From Gnetum montanum (lineage: Eukaryota; Streptophyta; Gnetopsida; Gnetales; Gnetaceae): DNA of 64,000 nucleotides. The DNA lies in assembly GCA_015680685.1 (NCBI GenBank), contig MNCI01015499.1, positions 2,034,786 through 2,098,785 of the forward strand, given 5' to 3'. Below, piece after piece: positions 35,333-47,484 of the stretch. Within the stretch, counting starts at the first letter, position 1. Each line of letters opens with the position of its first letter. A program made the position numbers and the translations under genes. The notes beneath the pieces are model-generated. The model had not been told where the DNA came from. It saw only the letters and a list, made by a program, of their open reading frames with translations, and ran no database searches.

Positions 35333-37214
35333 TACCACCATGACTGAATGAAAAATCGTCCTTGAGTTCCTTAAAAAATATTGGGAAGGTATTAGATTAT
35401 TGACTTGAATGACACTAATGGTGAATGGGGTGACATGTGAACGCATCATCATTACAATACATGACAAAATTAGTGTTCATAACAACAAGAGTGAACACTA
35501 TACACATTTGACATCCAACCTTATTTGGTAGCTGAGAGAGAAGAGAGAGAGAAAATAAGAAGTCTGCTGCTACCAATGCCCAGATTGCGCCTTCTATTGT
35601 CCATCCATAACTGCGCTATTAATCTTATTCCTTGCATAACTACTCCAGCACCAGTCCATTTCAAGTGTTCCCTCCAGATCCAATCCATTGTTGTATGATT
35701 GCCATCTGCACATACAACATAGTCTTATATTATCAAGGGTAAATGAATCACAATGTAGTTGATACCTTACCTCAATGTAAGGTCCATTGGCTGAGTTGTG
35801 ATATGGCTGATGCAGATTTTGGAGATATAACACTAGTGACTACCCAAGGTGTAGGGGTTAAGAAATAATTAAAAAAATTGGACCAGGACCCCCATGACTA
35901 AGAGCAAACCTCTAGTAGTGATAAAATGGAAAAAGATAAAGAATAATAAAGATGGAGAAAAAGAAACAAGTGTAACACCAATGAGATGGATGTCAGAGGT
36001 GAAAATGAACAAAATAAATGGTGATTGCGAAAATGTTTAAGGGAAAGAAGTTAACTGATGTACCAAATAGGAATGCCAATGGGTCCTCCCCAAAGTAGGC
36101 TCATGCCCTTAATGCCTTGGCAGTCCCACATTCAAAGAGTCCGTAGGCTCTGCAAATGCCATTTGGAAGCAAGAGTTAAAGTCTTAACCAAAAGAATTTA
36201 CCAAAAAGAAAACAATACATCAACCAAAATATGGATTATTGATATAACTGGCAATGAGGTGAAAAATGGAGAAAGAAGGATGGAAAGAAGAGAATGGAAT
36301 GGAGTCTCAAGAACAAGGTGGTGTACAACCCCTTGTGTATTAATGGTTAATGTGACTTAGTAGATCTTATTCCAAATCTAGCCTCAAACCAACCACATCC
36401 AGTGACTTCACATTAATACATTCGACCAATCCATCCACCTAAAGTAATAGGAATGCCTCCATCAAAGAGTCACCACCATTCTGAAAAAATGAGAAAGGAG
36501 AGAGTAGGAAGTGAGAAAAGACCTTAGTTAGAAGGAACATGTTTATTTAGTTTCATAACTAGTGCTTGTAGCCTAGATGATTATTTCTTCTAAGGGATGT
36601 GCTTTGAATTCTCACTTTTTTTTTGTGTTTTGCGTGAGAACCACACCATGCAAAGACTTATTATTTTTATTAGCTCAGCTTCCCGATACTAGAGCAGTGT
36701 CAGAATATTAAGGAAAACTCTAGAAGAAAACATTGAAGCAAACAAGAGAATGACCAGCACAAATGCATCAAATCCTTTTGAAGTCACACCCTTTTCAATC
36801 CTTGAGTCCTTCCTTAGTTTGAGAAATTCCCAATCACTGATTTTTTGATAGTTCTTATTATTTAAGGAAAGGGACTGTACACTTCCAAGCCAAGAGAGAT
36901 CATAGAAATTCATGGATGTATGGATGATGTGGACTCATTACCTATTATATCAAAAGAACCATACCTTAGTATCAACATTATAACTCAAAGGTAAAAACCA
37001 AACATTAGGAATGAATGGAATACAGTTCATACCATCTTCAGGAGCACTTAACGAAATAAATAAACACACTAATAAATGAAAAAGTATGAACGATGTTGTA
37101 AAAAAAGAACAAGAAAAGTGAAATAAATTTGTAAAACAAAAATATATAAAACAAAAACTTAAAAAGAAACTGAGGGCCTCAAATGGTTAGCATAGGTGGC
37201 CATCTCCCCCATGA
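35333..37214 (-). other. 3' untranslated region of element G
   Basis: Homologous in reverse to F (8850-10168) and E (62580-64000). It contains the conserved tract TCATGGGGGAGATGGC as complement at 37199-37214. A stretch around 35520-35830 has no counterpart that I recognise in F. Confidence 0.65.
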
Positions 37215-38191
37215 CTAAGTTCAAAGGAGGAGATCCAAAATAATGATTGAGGTCATCCTTTCTCCGATGTGTTATGTGCATTGACCATTTTAGATTCATG
37301 GTAAGGTTTGGTCTGTTGCACATTGACTAGTAATCTTTTATTGGAGTGTTTATTTGAAGTTTTTAGAAATTTCCAGCTTCCCCCTATTGAGGGTTTCAGG
37401 TTAAGGGTTGGAAGTTAGAGATGCTCTTGCTCCAGTGCATCTATGCTTTTGATGTGGGTGCAAGTTGTTCCCCTAGTTAGTTCCATGCACGTTGGTGAGT
37501 TACTGTCTTGATCAGCTATCAACCACTAGGTGTCTTCTTGTTTTGTGGTTGCTACATACAGGCACTNGTCTTGATCAGCTATCAACCACTAGGTGTCTTC
37601 TTGTTTTGTGGTTGCTACATACAGGCACTTTTGTATGTTAATTTCTTGGGCACACTGGTTGCATTTAAGCAATGCTGAACATTCTTGTACGCAATCACAC
37701 TCTGTATCATTGTATGTGATGCATGGAACTTTCTTCTTCTCGATCTTCCAAAAAGTATTTTGCTTAGATATTTCCAGGGAAAGATTGCAGATTCTTAGGC
37801 TTGTGTTTATGGTACTTAGCCATGCCCTTCCCATTATTATTGGGAAGTCCCCTTTGTCATTATTTACTTGTATCACTAGGAAATAATCTAGGTATGACCA
37901 CCCACACACAGTGGTAATGATGTCCTTCACCAATCCCAAGGGAACAATGATCAACTGGTCAACCAACTCTAGTTGAATATTGCCCTTCTTTAGTGGAGGT
38001 AGGTTCTAGGCTTTACACATCTCTTGTGATATTAAGTTGACTTCAGAACCTGAGTCTAGAAGAGCTTTACATGGTTCATTCCTAGTGACTTGGAGATAAA
38101 TTAAAGGACTTCCATGATTACAAAATTTTCTGGGAAGGTGGCCCTCCTTAATCCAGTCAATGATGACATGTGTCAACATAACTATGTGCAT
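37215..38191 (-). pseudogene. Aspartic protease of element G fused to the tail of integrase
   Basis: The minus strand reads MHIVMLTHVIIDWIKEGHLP and then CKALLDSGSEVNLISQEMCK, an intact D-S-G active site, the best-preserved protease of this group. It continues with FPIIMGRAWLST to about 37590. Downstream, the pre-RT linker passes directly into LVNVQQTKPYHESK, the last residues of integrase, so all of RT, RNase H and most of INT are deleted. The 62-bp duplication around the N at 37567 lies within it. Confidence 0.75.
37505..37629. other. 62-bp direct duplication around an N (probable assembly join)
   Basis: 37505-37566 is repeated exactly at 37568-37629 with the N at 37567. Confidence 0.85.
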
Positions 38192-40756
38192 TGAGCTCTG
38201 TTTTTAGTTTGAAGGAAGCTCCAAAGCCTTATTTGATGGAGAAGCGTTCAAATGCTCAATCACTTGTGGTTGTGAGAGCTTGGTTGGATTGCTGGTTTTG
38301 AAAAAAGGTATTCTCTTTGTACGGTTGTCAGAACCAGTAGTGGGTTGAAGGTTCATAGCTATCATAGCAGTGCATTATTGTGGTTGAGTGGGGAGTTCCC
38401 CTTGCGTCGTTGGAGTAGGTGGTAATGGAGCTATCCTTGTGAGAGTTGCAGATGGATTTAGAGGGTGGTATGTTTGTGGGTTGTCTTTCCCAGGAGGAGG
38501 AGTCCTATAATACTCCCGAGCTTGGTAGTGATGTTGTGGTGTCACGTGACCAACCGAGTCACATGGAGAGATTGGCTGCTACACGTAGTAGCCATATGGA
38601 TCTGGTTGCCAGTAAGGGTATTGTTGCCTTGGCGGTGGCATCCCCCATGACTGTGGATATTGCCACTGCTGTTGTTGCTCAATAGGTTATGGTAGAGTTC
38701 CACTTGGATAATATGTTAATGGTTGGTGGAATTGCCTTGGGTTACCTTGGGGATAAGGTAACCGTCGGGGTGCTTGTTGTTTGTTAAGTCATGGGTTAAG
38801 TGCATACACCCCAAACTCTTACAGATGTGAGATTATTGGGCAACATCCGTTAGGATGGTCATATTGGCATATCTCACATCCACCATCATTGTCTGTATCA
38901 GAATCCACAACCTCTTTGGTGATAGCCATTTTACCCTTGCTTTTTTTACGTGCATGGTCCAAATCCCTCTTTTTCTTTTTGTCATAGNGTTACGTGCATG
39001 GTCCAAATCCCTCTTTTTCTTTTTGTCATAGTCACTACCTCTCTCCTTAGACTCCTCTACGATTTTGAGAACGATTTCAAATCTACTATCTAAGGAGTCC
39101 CACATTTGGTCTACCTTTGTCGACACTTCTATGGTTAACTTTTGGAATGGCAAGGTTTTCCTATTCACCATCTCTTCGAGTTGTGACTCTTCCTACTTCT
39201 CACAGAATCTCACTCCTCTTTTTCAGAGGGAAGCTATTGTACTCTTCCACACTTTCTCTCTTATGTAGCTCTCATTCTTTCTTGGCTACTTGCTCCAGTA
39301 ATCTATGAATATGATGGGACCTAAGCTTTGATAATCTCCCTTGGGCATACGTTCCAAGCGTTCTCCTTTTTTCATGCCTAAGTCCATCTATGAGATGGCA
39401 TAATTGATCCTGTTGCGAATAACCATGGCTTGGGCAACGATGTAATAGTGCATAATATTGGCCCATGGCAACATCTAAGGATTCATGGCTTCCCTGCTTC
39501 CATCCTTGGATTTGCCTTCACAGGTTGGACACCTGAGAGTACGTTTGATACTTATCATTAAAAAGTTCTAGCATCGTAATCCACCTTTGAATGGATTCCT
39601 GTTCTAAGGACTAGTACCAGCTTTCTGCTTCTTTTACTAGTATCCTTGGGAATAACTTTAGTTTTTGCCATTCTTTCTCGATATTCTGCAAGGCACATGC
39701 ATTGTGAAATGCTTGTAAGTGGTTCTAAGGATCAGCATTGTATCTCCCCTCAAATCATGGGATATTATTCATGTCTAACCTCTTGATCCTGCTATCTTTT
39801 TGGTGCCTTGTGGGAATTCTTACGGCCTCTGTGATGTCTAACATGCTTTGGGTTGTGAGTAGGGGTTCTTCATGGTCATTTCATTCATAGCTTTTGTGAT
39901 GTTTATGTGGTTCCCTACTCTCCCTTCTTCCATGATGTGATTCTCTAGAGTACCCTCGACCTCGTTCTCGAGTCTCTCGTCAAGGTTTCTCACTTTTTTT
40001 ACCTTTGTCCTCATGGTTAGGCTCCTTATGACTGCATCCTGATACTAAAGGAGAGGATGAATGTGACGATGAAGGTGAAGAAGAAGGAGATACATCGCCA
40101 TGATGATGTTTCCTACCTTCTCTTCGGTGGTCTTTGCCTTCATCGTGATTACGATCAAATTGCCCGCCCTTATCATGTGTTTGTTTTTCTTAGTTGAACA
40201 CTTGGTGTTCGTGGGGATCAGAACCAGGGTTGTGAACTATGGAGTGATGGTTTTGATACACCACCTCCTCACCATCGTTAGGAGGTGGAACATCATTTTG
40301 TGGAGAACTTGTCAAAATAGGTTCAACACCCTCAATTTCGCTTAAGACGGGTGGAGTGTTATGGGGTCCTTTTCCCTTCAATGATGTATAGTATCTCTCC
40401 TGTTGCACGTCTCTTTGACATTGTGCTTCTGTGGGATGGTAATCCCTTGTGTCATAATCACATGCAACATATTCCACGTATAACTGTGACATGCCTACTC
40501 GTGCGAGAGCATGAAGAAGCATGTTGGGGACTGCTCGATTTGAAGGCAACACTATGTTACCCTCCAAGTCTCTCCAACATAGTTGTTCATCTTGATGGAG
40601 AATAAAGGTAAAGTCAGGTACATACTCATCGTGATGAATATATACCACACAGAATTGTTGAGGCATTGGCGGATCTTGGTTACGTGAGTCATGCCACCGA
40701 CTGTCTCTTGTGTGAGTCCTAGGTGGTGATGTGCTTTAGTGCGAAGAAGAAGACAT
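38192..40756 (-). pseudogene. gag of element G
   Basis: Starts at ATG 40756 (MSSSSH) with a TAA soon after. The N-terminal domain shows VVYIHHDEYVPDFTFILHQ, LEGNIVLP and LYVEYVACDYDTRDYHP, then an acidic and S-rich, R/E-rich linker. Next is the capsid block with NHLQAFHNACALQNIEKEW and KEAESWYQSL near 39750-39600. A coiled segment (VDQMWDSLDSRFE) and a P/Q-rich C-terminus follow. The copy is broken by stops and by an assembly duplication at 38988. Confidence 0.75.
38946..39031. other. 42-bp direct duplication around an N (probable assembly join)
   Basis: 38946-38987 is repeated at 38990-39031, with the N at 38988. Confidence 0.85.
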
Positions 40757-40884
40757 TTTTGTCATATTCGGTGTTCCATTTACTGTTATCTTATTTTTTT
40801 CTTTTGATCAACCCTAAGGGTTCGTTCTAGCATCCCAACGATATGAATAATCTTCTAGGTTCTACGTAGCGCACAAACAACTTA

Positions 40885-40903
40885 GTCCCCGACAATGGCA
40901 CCA
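40885..40903 (-). promoter_or_regulatory. Primer-binding site of element G
   Basis: Minus strand TGGTGCCATTGTCGGGGAC, two bases from the 5' LTR. Same Asp-tRNA-like type as A, D, E, F and H. Confidence 0.8.
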
Positions 40904-40904
40904 A

Positions 40905-41700
40905 TGATGAGTGGCGAGGTACCCCTACACTCAACCATACGAATACGAGCGTCTAATGTGTGATCCAGTCGAACTCCAAGGACTAAGTGCTTATGCGCCC
41001 TAATGGAACACTTAAGGTTAATCAATCGCTGTCTTCCCAAACTTACTTGTATTGTCATGGTTGTATGGTTAAGTAAGCTTGAGGTATATGATTTTTATAT
41101 GTTTTATCTTTTTATCATCTTATGCTAATAAGGGAAGGTGAAGAAAACTAAGTGACTAGCTTTCATTAACTATTCACTAATTAAGTTCTAATTGTCCTAG
41201 CACCAGTATCCATTTCCACTTGCTGCACACACCCTAAACTAGTGTAACACTGCTGGGATTACCAAACGCTACTCGTTACTGGGTTACTAAGCGTTACACA
41301 CATGCTCGAAGCGGTCATACTGAATGCACTTAACTAGGAGAGTCAAGGGTTGAGAGGGATTAATTATTTAGGAAAGCATTTAAACATCTAACAATAATTA
41401 AATCCTATTTAGCTTAGTCCATATGCTGCAAGGTTTATCAAAAAGTTTGTCTTTATTGCCATACACAAATGTGTGCTCAGGTACAATTTGCTTGAATAAA
41501 GATATGTTCACTTTAAGACTTCTACTGTGGGCACATGAAAATTATTCTAACTTTGGAATGGTAAAACTGCTATAGTTTGGCTACGGTCTAAGTGTAAGTG
41601 CCTAAAATAGGGAAAGTTGCCTCTTATTTATAGACATTTTGGCGGGCCATGATATCACAGAGGCGGACATGATATCATGTACACGATATCGTGGCTCATC
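40905..41700 (-). mobile_element. 5' LTR of element G
   Basis: 796 bp, TGATGAG...CTCATCA. Read on the minus strand: U3 of about 58 bp with GATATC palindromes, TATA box complement at 41635-41642, poly(A) hairpin at 41451-41501. Confidence 0.9.
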
Positions 41701-41705
41701 ACATG
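41701..41705. repeat. Target-site duplication of element G, right copy (CATGG)
   Basis: Matches 33283-33287 and is followed by the rest of element F gag. Confidence 0.9.
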
Positions 41706-42933
41706 GCTAGGGCATCAGTGTAAGAGAGAATAATATCTAGCCATGGTGGCATCCAAGGGTTCATGTGTTCCCTATTTCCAGCATTAAATTTGCCTTCGTA
41801 GGTTGGACACTTTGAAATACATTTGCTATTTGTCAATAAATAGCTCAAGCATTGTACTCCATTGGTGAATAGACTTCAACTTTAAGGACTGGTACCAACT
41901 TTCAGCTTCCTTAATGAGTGTTTGGGGAAGAGCTTGAGTTTCTACTAATCATTTTGAATGTTCTGTAAGGCACAGGAATTATGGAAAGCTTGTAGATGTG
42001 TTTGTAAATTAGAATTGTATCCTCCCTCAACTCTTGGGATATTTTTCACATCTAAGAACTTGATTCAACTATCATGCACATGCCTAGTTAGGATCTTTAT
42101 TGCCTCTGCAATGTTAAGCATGCTTTGAGTACACAACAGAGGCTCATCATCATCATTATTACATTTTCTTTGATGATGTTCTCTATCACCTCAACGTTCT
42201 TGGTGGGTTTTGCGATCATTGTTGTCTCATTGATCACCTTCATCACAATTCTTTCTAGGGTGGCTTCTATGAGAACCAGCAGATGAAGAGAAATGTTTGG
42301 GATTAGATGAAGAGGATGAAAGGGAAGGTGGACTACCACTGCCACTACAATGTCCACCACCACCTCTTCACTCATTACGATCACCATCCTTAGATCCGTT
42401 TCCATCGTGTGTTTACCCAAGTCCCTACCTTGACTATTACTTTTTCCTAAACCTAGTTTATGAAAAGTGGATTGTAGGTTCAAGGTCACACCCTCATCAC
42501 CAATAATATTGTGTGTAGAATCTTCATGTTGGGAATCCTCAGGGGGAGGATCAACTTGGTCATCTTAGTTTAGCAGGAACAAAGGGTTACTAAAGTGGTT
42601 CCCCTTTGTAAACTCATGGTGCTTCTCTTGCTGTCAATCTCTCTTGCGTTGTGTGTCAGTGGGGCAGTAGTCTTGAGTGTCATAACCATTCACAATGTAT
42701 TCCTGATGAAGATTTTGAATGCCTAACTTTTTAAGAGTTTGAAAGAGCATCCCTGGCACAGATTGATTGCAAGGCAATGTGATGTTGCCCTCCATATCAT
42801 GCCATTGCAGTTGTTCATCTTGATGTAGGATGTAGGTGGATTCCAGTACATACTTATCTAGATGAGTATATACCACTTTGCACTCTTGTGGGACCAATGG
42901 TTTGACATCTTTATGCTTGTAGAAAGAAGACAT
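41706..42933 (-). pseudogene. N-terminal and middle gag of element F
   Basis: ATG at 42933 opens MSSFYKHKDVKPLVPQECK and then VVYTHLDKYVLESTYILHQ, DMEGNITLP and LHQEYIVNGYDTQDYCP, the shared gag N-terminal domain. The ORF stops at about 42634 (TGA/TAG changes) but remains readable through an H/S/R-rich linker to the capsid near 41900. It continues across the G insertion at 33287. Confidence 0.75.
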
Positions 42934-43064
42934 TTTGCAACAAATAAAATAATTAGTGTGCTTTTGTAATTAGATGTCATTCAAGAGTGATGTTAACCTT
43001 GGGTTCATCCAACGAGATTGATAATTTTCACTAAACCTAGATAGCACACATTTCAAAAAACAAA

Positions 43065-43083
43065 GTCCCTGGCAATGGTGCCA
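43065..43083 (-). promoter_or_regulatory. Primer-binding site of element F
   Basis: Minus strand TGGCACCATTGCCAGGGAC, one base from the 5' LTR. Confidence 0.8.
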
Positions 43084-43084
43084 A

Positions 43085-43969
43085 TGATGAGCGACAAGGT
43101 ACCCCTACGCCTAACCATATGAATCACAAAGCATTCACATGTGATTCGGTCGAATTCCATGGACTTTATAGTTTTTGATACACTAGTCTTCTAGGCAGTG
43201 AATCTTTCCCTAAGGTCGTTTGTTGTCTTCCCAATTATAGTTGTGGAGTATAAAGGTATGGTTAAGTGAAATTGGGGCATATGATTTTTATCATTTTATA
43301 TTTTATGTATTTTGGTGCTTTAAAGGGAGAGATAAAGTAATTTAATGACTAATCTAAATTAACTAGCTAACTAATCTCTAACTAATCCTAACATAAGCAT
43401 TCAATCCCACCTTTGGTACATGTCTTGAACTCACGTATCCACTGCTAGGTTATCAAGCGCTACACGACTGGGCACACCAAGCAATAACATTGCTAGGATT
43501 ACCAAATGAATACATGTTACGCTTGAAGTGGTCATACTTATGTATTTAATCTATCTAGCTTAACTTGCTTAATTAGCTTAATTACTAGAAAACATTAAAT
43601 AATAAATTGAAAGTATTAAATGCATAAATAAATATCTAAAAGATCTAGAATGCTACAAGGTTTATCAAGAAGCTTGTCTTTATTATCGTACATACTATCG
43701 TGCTCAGGTACAACAATGCTAGAATAAAGATCTATATACTTAATGACTCTTGCTATGGGTATTTGGGAAAAATATTCTAACTTTGAAATAGACAAACTGC
43801 AAGAGCTCTGCTACTACTATGAATTTGATGCCATAAATGTAGTTGGTGAGCATGTATTTATAGCAAAAAATGGACCCTCCGTTGATAGGGCTATGTTGAT
43901 GTAGCGAACAATGCATCAACGGGGCCATGTCGACAAGGCCTTGTTGACACAACCAACCGTGACCCATCA
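43085..43969 (-). mobile_element. 5' LTR of element F
   Basis: 885 bp, TGATGAG at 43085 and CCCATCA at 43963-43969. U3 is about 107 bp with repeated GGCC and GTCGAC/GTTGAC words instead of the GATATC words of G. TATA box complement at 43855-43862, poly(A) hairpin at 43678-43729. Confidence 0.88.
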
Positions 43970-44839
43970 TCTAACTAATGGTCTAGATAGTATTGTGCTT
44001 GGCACTTAATTTTTGGATTTTCTAGATCATTCTTATAGCTCTATTTGTGTGCAACATTAGACTTCTATTAGATTTGCTATATAAGAGCTTACGTTGTCTT
44101 AGAAAAGCATCTGAAACAATTTAATAGTAATGTCTTATAGAAATTTCCTATTTAAGTCCAAAGGATCAAGAAAATATTTGATACCTTGACTTGCTTGTAA
44201 TAGCTTCATTTTTTAAAAGTTTATTACCTTGGAATTTCAATCTTGAAATTGTCAAATTTTTCTGCTAGTTCTAGTGTTTGCAATTCTTGACAGTTGTTAA
44301 CTAGCCAAACAAAAGCTTGTACTTGTTGTTTATAAAGCATTTTGGTAGTTTAATTTTTTATACTTAAATTGAATTGGAATAGCTTTATTACGAAGTGTTT
44401 CATCATGTTTAATTTATCTTACCTAAATGTTTGACTTTCATACAAATCTGCTTTCTTTTCTTTTCTCTTTCTAAAGCCTTTGAATCTTGCTATATTTCTA
44501 GTTTTCTTATGGAATTTTCTCTCTGGGGAAAATTAGAAGTAGATTGGTAGAATTGTGCTAAAAAATTTTTTGTGAAATTTTATGTGTTTCTAGTAGTACA
44601 CTATAGGGATTATATAGACCAAGTAATTTGAAAAATAGGAATCTTTAAGAACTCAGAGTATTTGACAAAGCTAGCTAAATTTCTTTTATGAAGTCCAATT
44701 ATAGTTTCATACACAAACTAAAGCATTTCAACATTTATAACAGTAAACACATACTCATGTTTAGTTTGTTTCATAACCATTGAGTTTATTTGGAGGTATT
44801 TGGGCCTTGGTGTTGCTAGAAGACTAGCAATCACCTAAA
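43970..44839. other. Non-coding sequence right of element F
   Basis: AT-rich, without a recognisable domain. It is probably 5' internal sequence of element I. Confidence 0.35.
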
Positions 44840-45620
44840 CCCAAGTTTTAAGAAACACCTTCATTTCCCATGACCCGAAAGTCATAAGACCAAAGGAAAA
44901 ATGTTGGTAGTCCTAAACGATAATCAAGAACTACATTAGAGGGAAGTTGGTTTATCCTAAGCTACTTAGCCTCCATGATGTAATCACCTTCACTAAACAC
45001 ATTGAGAAGGTGGTCATTCAACATAATGATCCAGAGTGGATCAAGTTCATAAATTAGGTGAACAAAATAGTAGGGAAGGATAAGTCCATCTAAGATCATG
45101 GTCAAATAGTAGCTTTGATGAACCAAACTGTGATAAGTTCATCATCAAGTGGTGGAAGCAATGGAGGCAATGGTAGAAGCAATAAAGCGGGTCCTAATGT
45201 GAAGCCCAATGGTGATGGAAAAAAACATTTAACAATGAAGGGCAACCAAGATGGCCATAAAAGGACTAATCCAAGTATCACAAATTTTTAATGATGTACA
45301 AGTAACTATACAACATGTTTATGAAGAATGACCATGGAACGACTAAACTGGTTTCAAAACAAATGAAGACATGATTCAAAAGGCTTTAAACTTTGACCAT
45401 TAATTCTTTCCAATGGATGGAAAGAGAGGCACCTCTTCCTAAGTGGTACAATCCCAACAAGTTTTGCTAATATCATGAAGTTTGAGGTCATTATACTGAG
45501 GATTGTAACATCTTTAAAGATGATGTTCAAGCATTGGTAGAAAAATGAACAATCGTGTTTAATACTCCCATTCATCCTAGTAACCAAAACATGAAAAGAA
45601 AATAAAACATGAACTTAAAC
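44840..45620 (+). pseudogene. gag of Tat-like element I, with zinc knuckle
   Basis: Broken plus-strand frames include VNKIVGKDKSI, a G/S/N-rich linker (SGGSNGGNGRSNKAG) and a knuckle region WYNPNKFC followed by YHEV, then GHYTEDC, then NIFKDDVQALVEK. The C..YH....GH.T..C wording is typical of Tat-group gag. Stops sit at expected arginine or glutamine positions. No LTR for this element is visible. Confidence 0.6.
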
Positions 45621-46005
45621 CTTCCATCTAGAACCCAAAGAAAATTAAACATGAACTTCCTTTGTTGTCCAAATGGATTCCTCCTATTATCAATGTTCCT
45701 CACCCTCTCATTCTAACCCAATCTTTCTTAGAATGATGCCAATACTCCCATTTCCCAAAACATATGAAGGGCTCCATTAGTCATTGACATGACTTCTTAC
45801 TATGATGAAGTTCCCATGCCAGCTCAGCATACTTTCTCTTATTTTCCCTTTCCTCTAAGAAATAGAGTTTCCACACCTACTCACACTTTGTTTATTATCC
45901 TCTATCTTTCCCTATGTTATGCATCCATCATATCAATTTTTCTCTTCATCTATCCTCTATTTATTATCCTCTATCAAAATACTCATAAGAGCCTAAAAGG
46001 AGCTA

Positions 46006-46870
46006 GTGACTAATGGTAAGGGGAAAGAGAAAGAGCTAGCTAGTAAGCCAAACAAAAAGAAAGTTTTATTCCAAGGTGCATCAAATGCAAATACTCATGC
46101 TATAGTTATCATCGCAAATGCACCACCCATATTTGATACTATTCCTCCTACATTAACTCCCAAGAATCCAACCTTTAGAAATAAAGCTATATGTTAAATT
46201 ATTGTTTCCATGAAGTTAAAAGGGATAAACCTTTCCCTTTTTGACCTCATTTCCACTTCAAAAGAGCATCGTTTAGTATTGGAAGACCTACTAAATTCCA
46301 TCACAGTCCCTTTAGATATTCAACCTCATGTCTATGCAATCTCATCGATGCTCAATACTCCATGTTATGAGGCTAACTATTTGGTCTTTCAAGGGGAGAA
46401 CATCAAAATACATCCTATGATAGGTGCCATGCACCAACTTCTAATTTATTGCCATACGAATTAGAGACATTATGCCACTATCTTAGTGCACGTGGATGAT
46501 GGAGCTAGAACCAATGTCATTTCATGGGCAGTCATTGAGCATCTTGACCTTGCAAAATAGATAACATACTTTAATTACAACTCTTTGGTTTCATATAATG
46601 ATGCTAGAGTAGAAATTCTAGGAGCAATAAAGTTGCCTTTTGTGATAAGAAGTATGATTGCATCCAAGGTTATATATTTATTATCATTAGAGATTCATCT
46701 AGAGATAATGTTATTTTAAGAAGACCTTGATTAACATACCACCATGTTGTTTCATCACCCTTGCATTAAGAAATATACTACCCTTATAAGGATAGAGAAA
46801 TTGTTGATATTAAATTCCCAACCATCTCATGATTGGATGCTTTAGAAAAGACTAGTTTAGAGTCTTAACC
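46006..46870 (+). pseudogene. gag C-terminus and aspartic protease of element I
   Basis: The block LSLFDLISTSKEHRLVLE (46225-46280) is the counterpart of SLYDLVMTSPVHREAL in element C. The protease follows with ILVHVDDGARTNVISWAVIE near 46475-46535. Both elements use D-D-G at the active site. A TAG at 46464 separates them. The element is cut off by the LTR of element D, so RT is missing. Confidence 0.65.
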
Positions 46871-46897
46871 AACTCTTATTGGTCAAATGCCTTCAAC

Positions 46898-46952
46898 AAA
46901 AATAAAATAAAATAAAATGGAATAGAATAGAATAGAAAAGAAAAGAAAAATA
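46898..46952 (+). repeat. Pentanucleotide microsatellite
   Basis: Runs of AAAAT, then GAATA, then AAAAG units. Confidence 0.85.
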
Positions 46953-47484
46953 AGATATCGTTGAATCTATTAAGAGTGTAAAGGTTCGCATTAGGTTCGA
47001 TGTTAGGAAATCTATCGCTAAGGTATCACAGTGTTAATTCTTTTTACCCTGCTTCATTATTTTATCTTTGTTTATTTTTCATATTTGCATATGTTTCTTA
47101 GTATGAAATTAGTTTTAGCTCCTTTACCTAAATTCAATTATTTCACTTTGTTATTTTTAATCATGCTTACTTGCTTGTTTAGCATAGTATTTACTCTTCT
47201 TTATATTACATTGTTATAACATGTCTCATTTGGCATTTGCTTCATATTCTTCTTTAAAAAACTGAAAAGTTACAAACAAAGAAAATAAAAAAAAGAATTA
47301 TAAAGATAAAAAACTTAAAAAGAATCATAAATGTATAGAATTGAAAAGCCATAAAAATCACAACTCTACACTATTGTCCTTGTAACATAGCTAATAATCT
47401 ATACAATGACCATCAAATCATGTCCCATCAATAATAGTCCATAACATCATGGGAAATACAAAAGTCTATAAAGATAAAATCTAG

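Larger units (their letters stand above)
33288..41700 (-). mobile_element. Element G: internally deleted (non-autonomous) relative of F/E
   Basis: LTRs at 33288-35332 (itself split) and 40905-41700, perfect CATGG target duplication, minus strand. It retains gag and AP but lacks RT, RNase H, most of INT and the extra ORF. The LTRs differ by roughly one base in seventeen in the first 290 bp, mainly transitions, so it is younger than element C. Confidence 0.9.
4213..43969 (-). mobile_element. Element F: near-complete Athila/Tat-group Ty3/gypsy retrotransposon, interrupted twice
   Basis: The element is read from its 5' LTR (43085-43969) leftwards: PBS, gag, AP, RT, RH, INT, a 3' region with an extra ORF, and a 3' LTR (4213-5048). 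Removing element C (10169-28472) and element G (33288-41700), each with one copy of its target duplication, restores one continuous element of about 13 kb. The gag-to-INT distance then matches sister element E (about 6.2 kb). Outer flanks are CCTAG (4208-4212) and TCTAA (43970-43974). These differ by two transitions and could be a decayed 5-bp target duplication. All coding parts carry stops. Confidence 0.8.

Noticed and set aside
38446-38685. Plus-strand frames opposite the gag of element G
   Set aside because: Shadow of the minus-strand P/Q-rich gag linker; the same shadow appears opposite gag in H (52181-52417).
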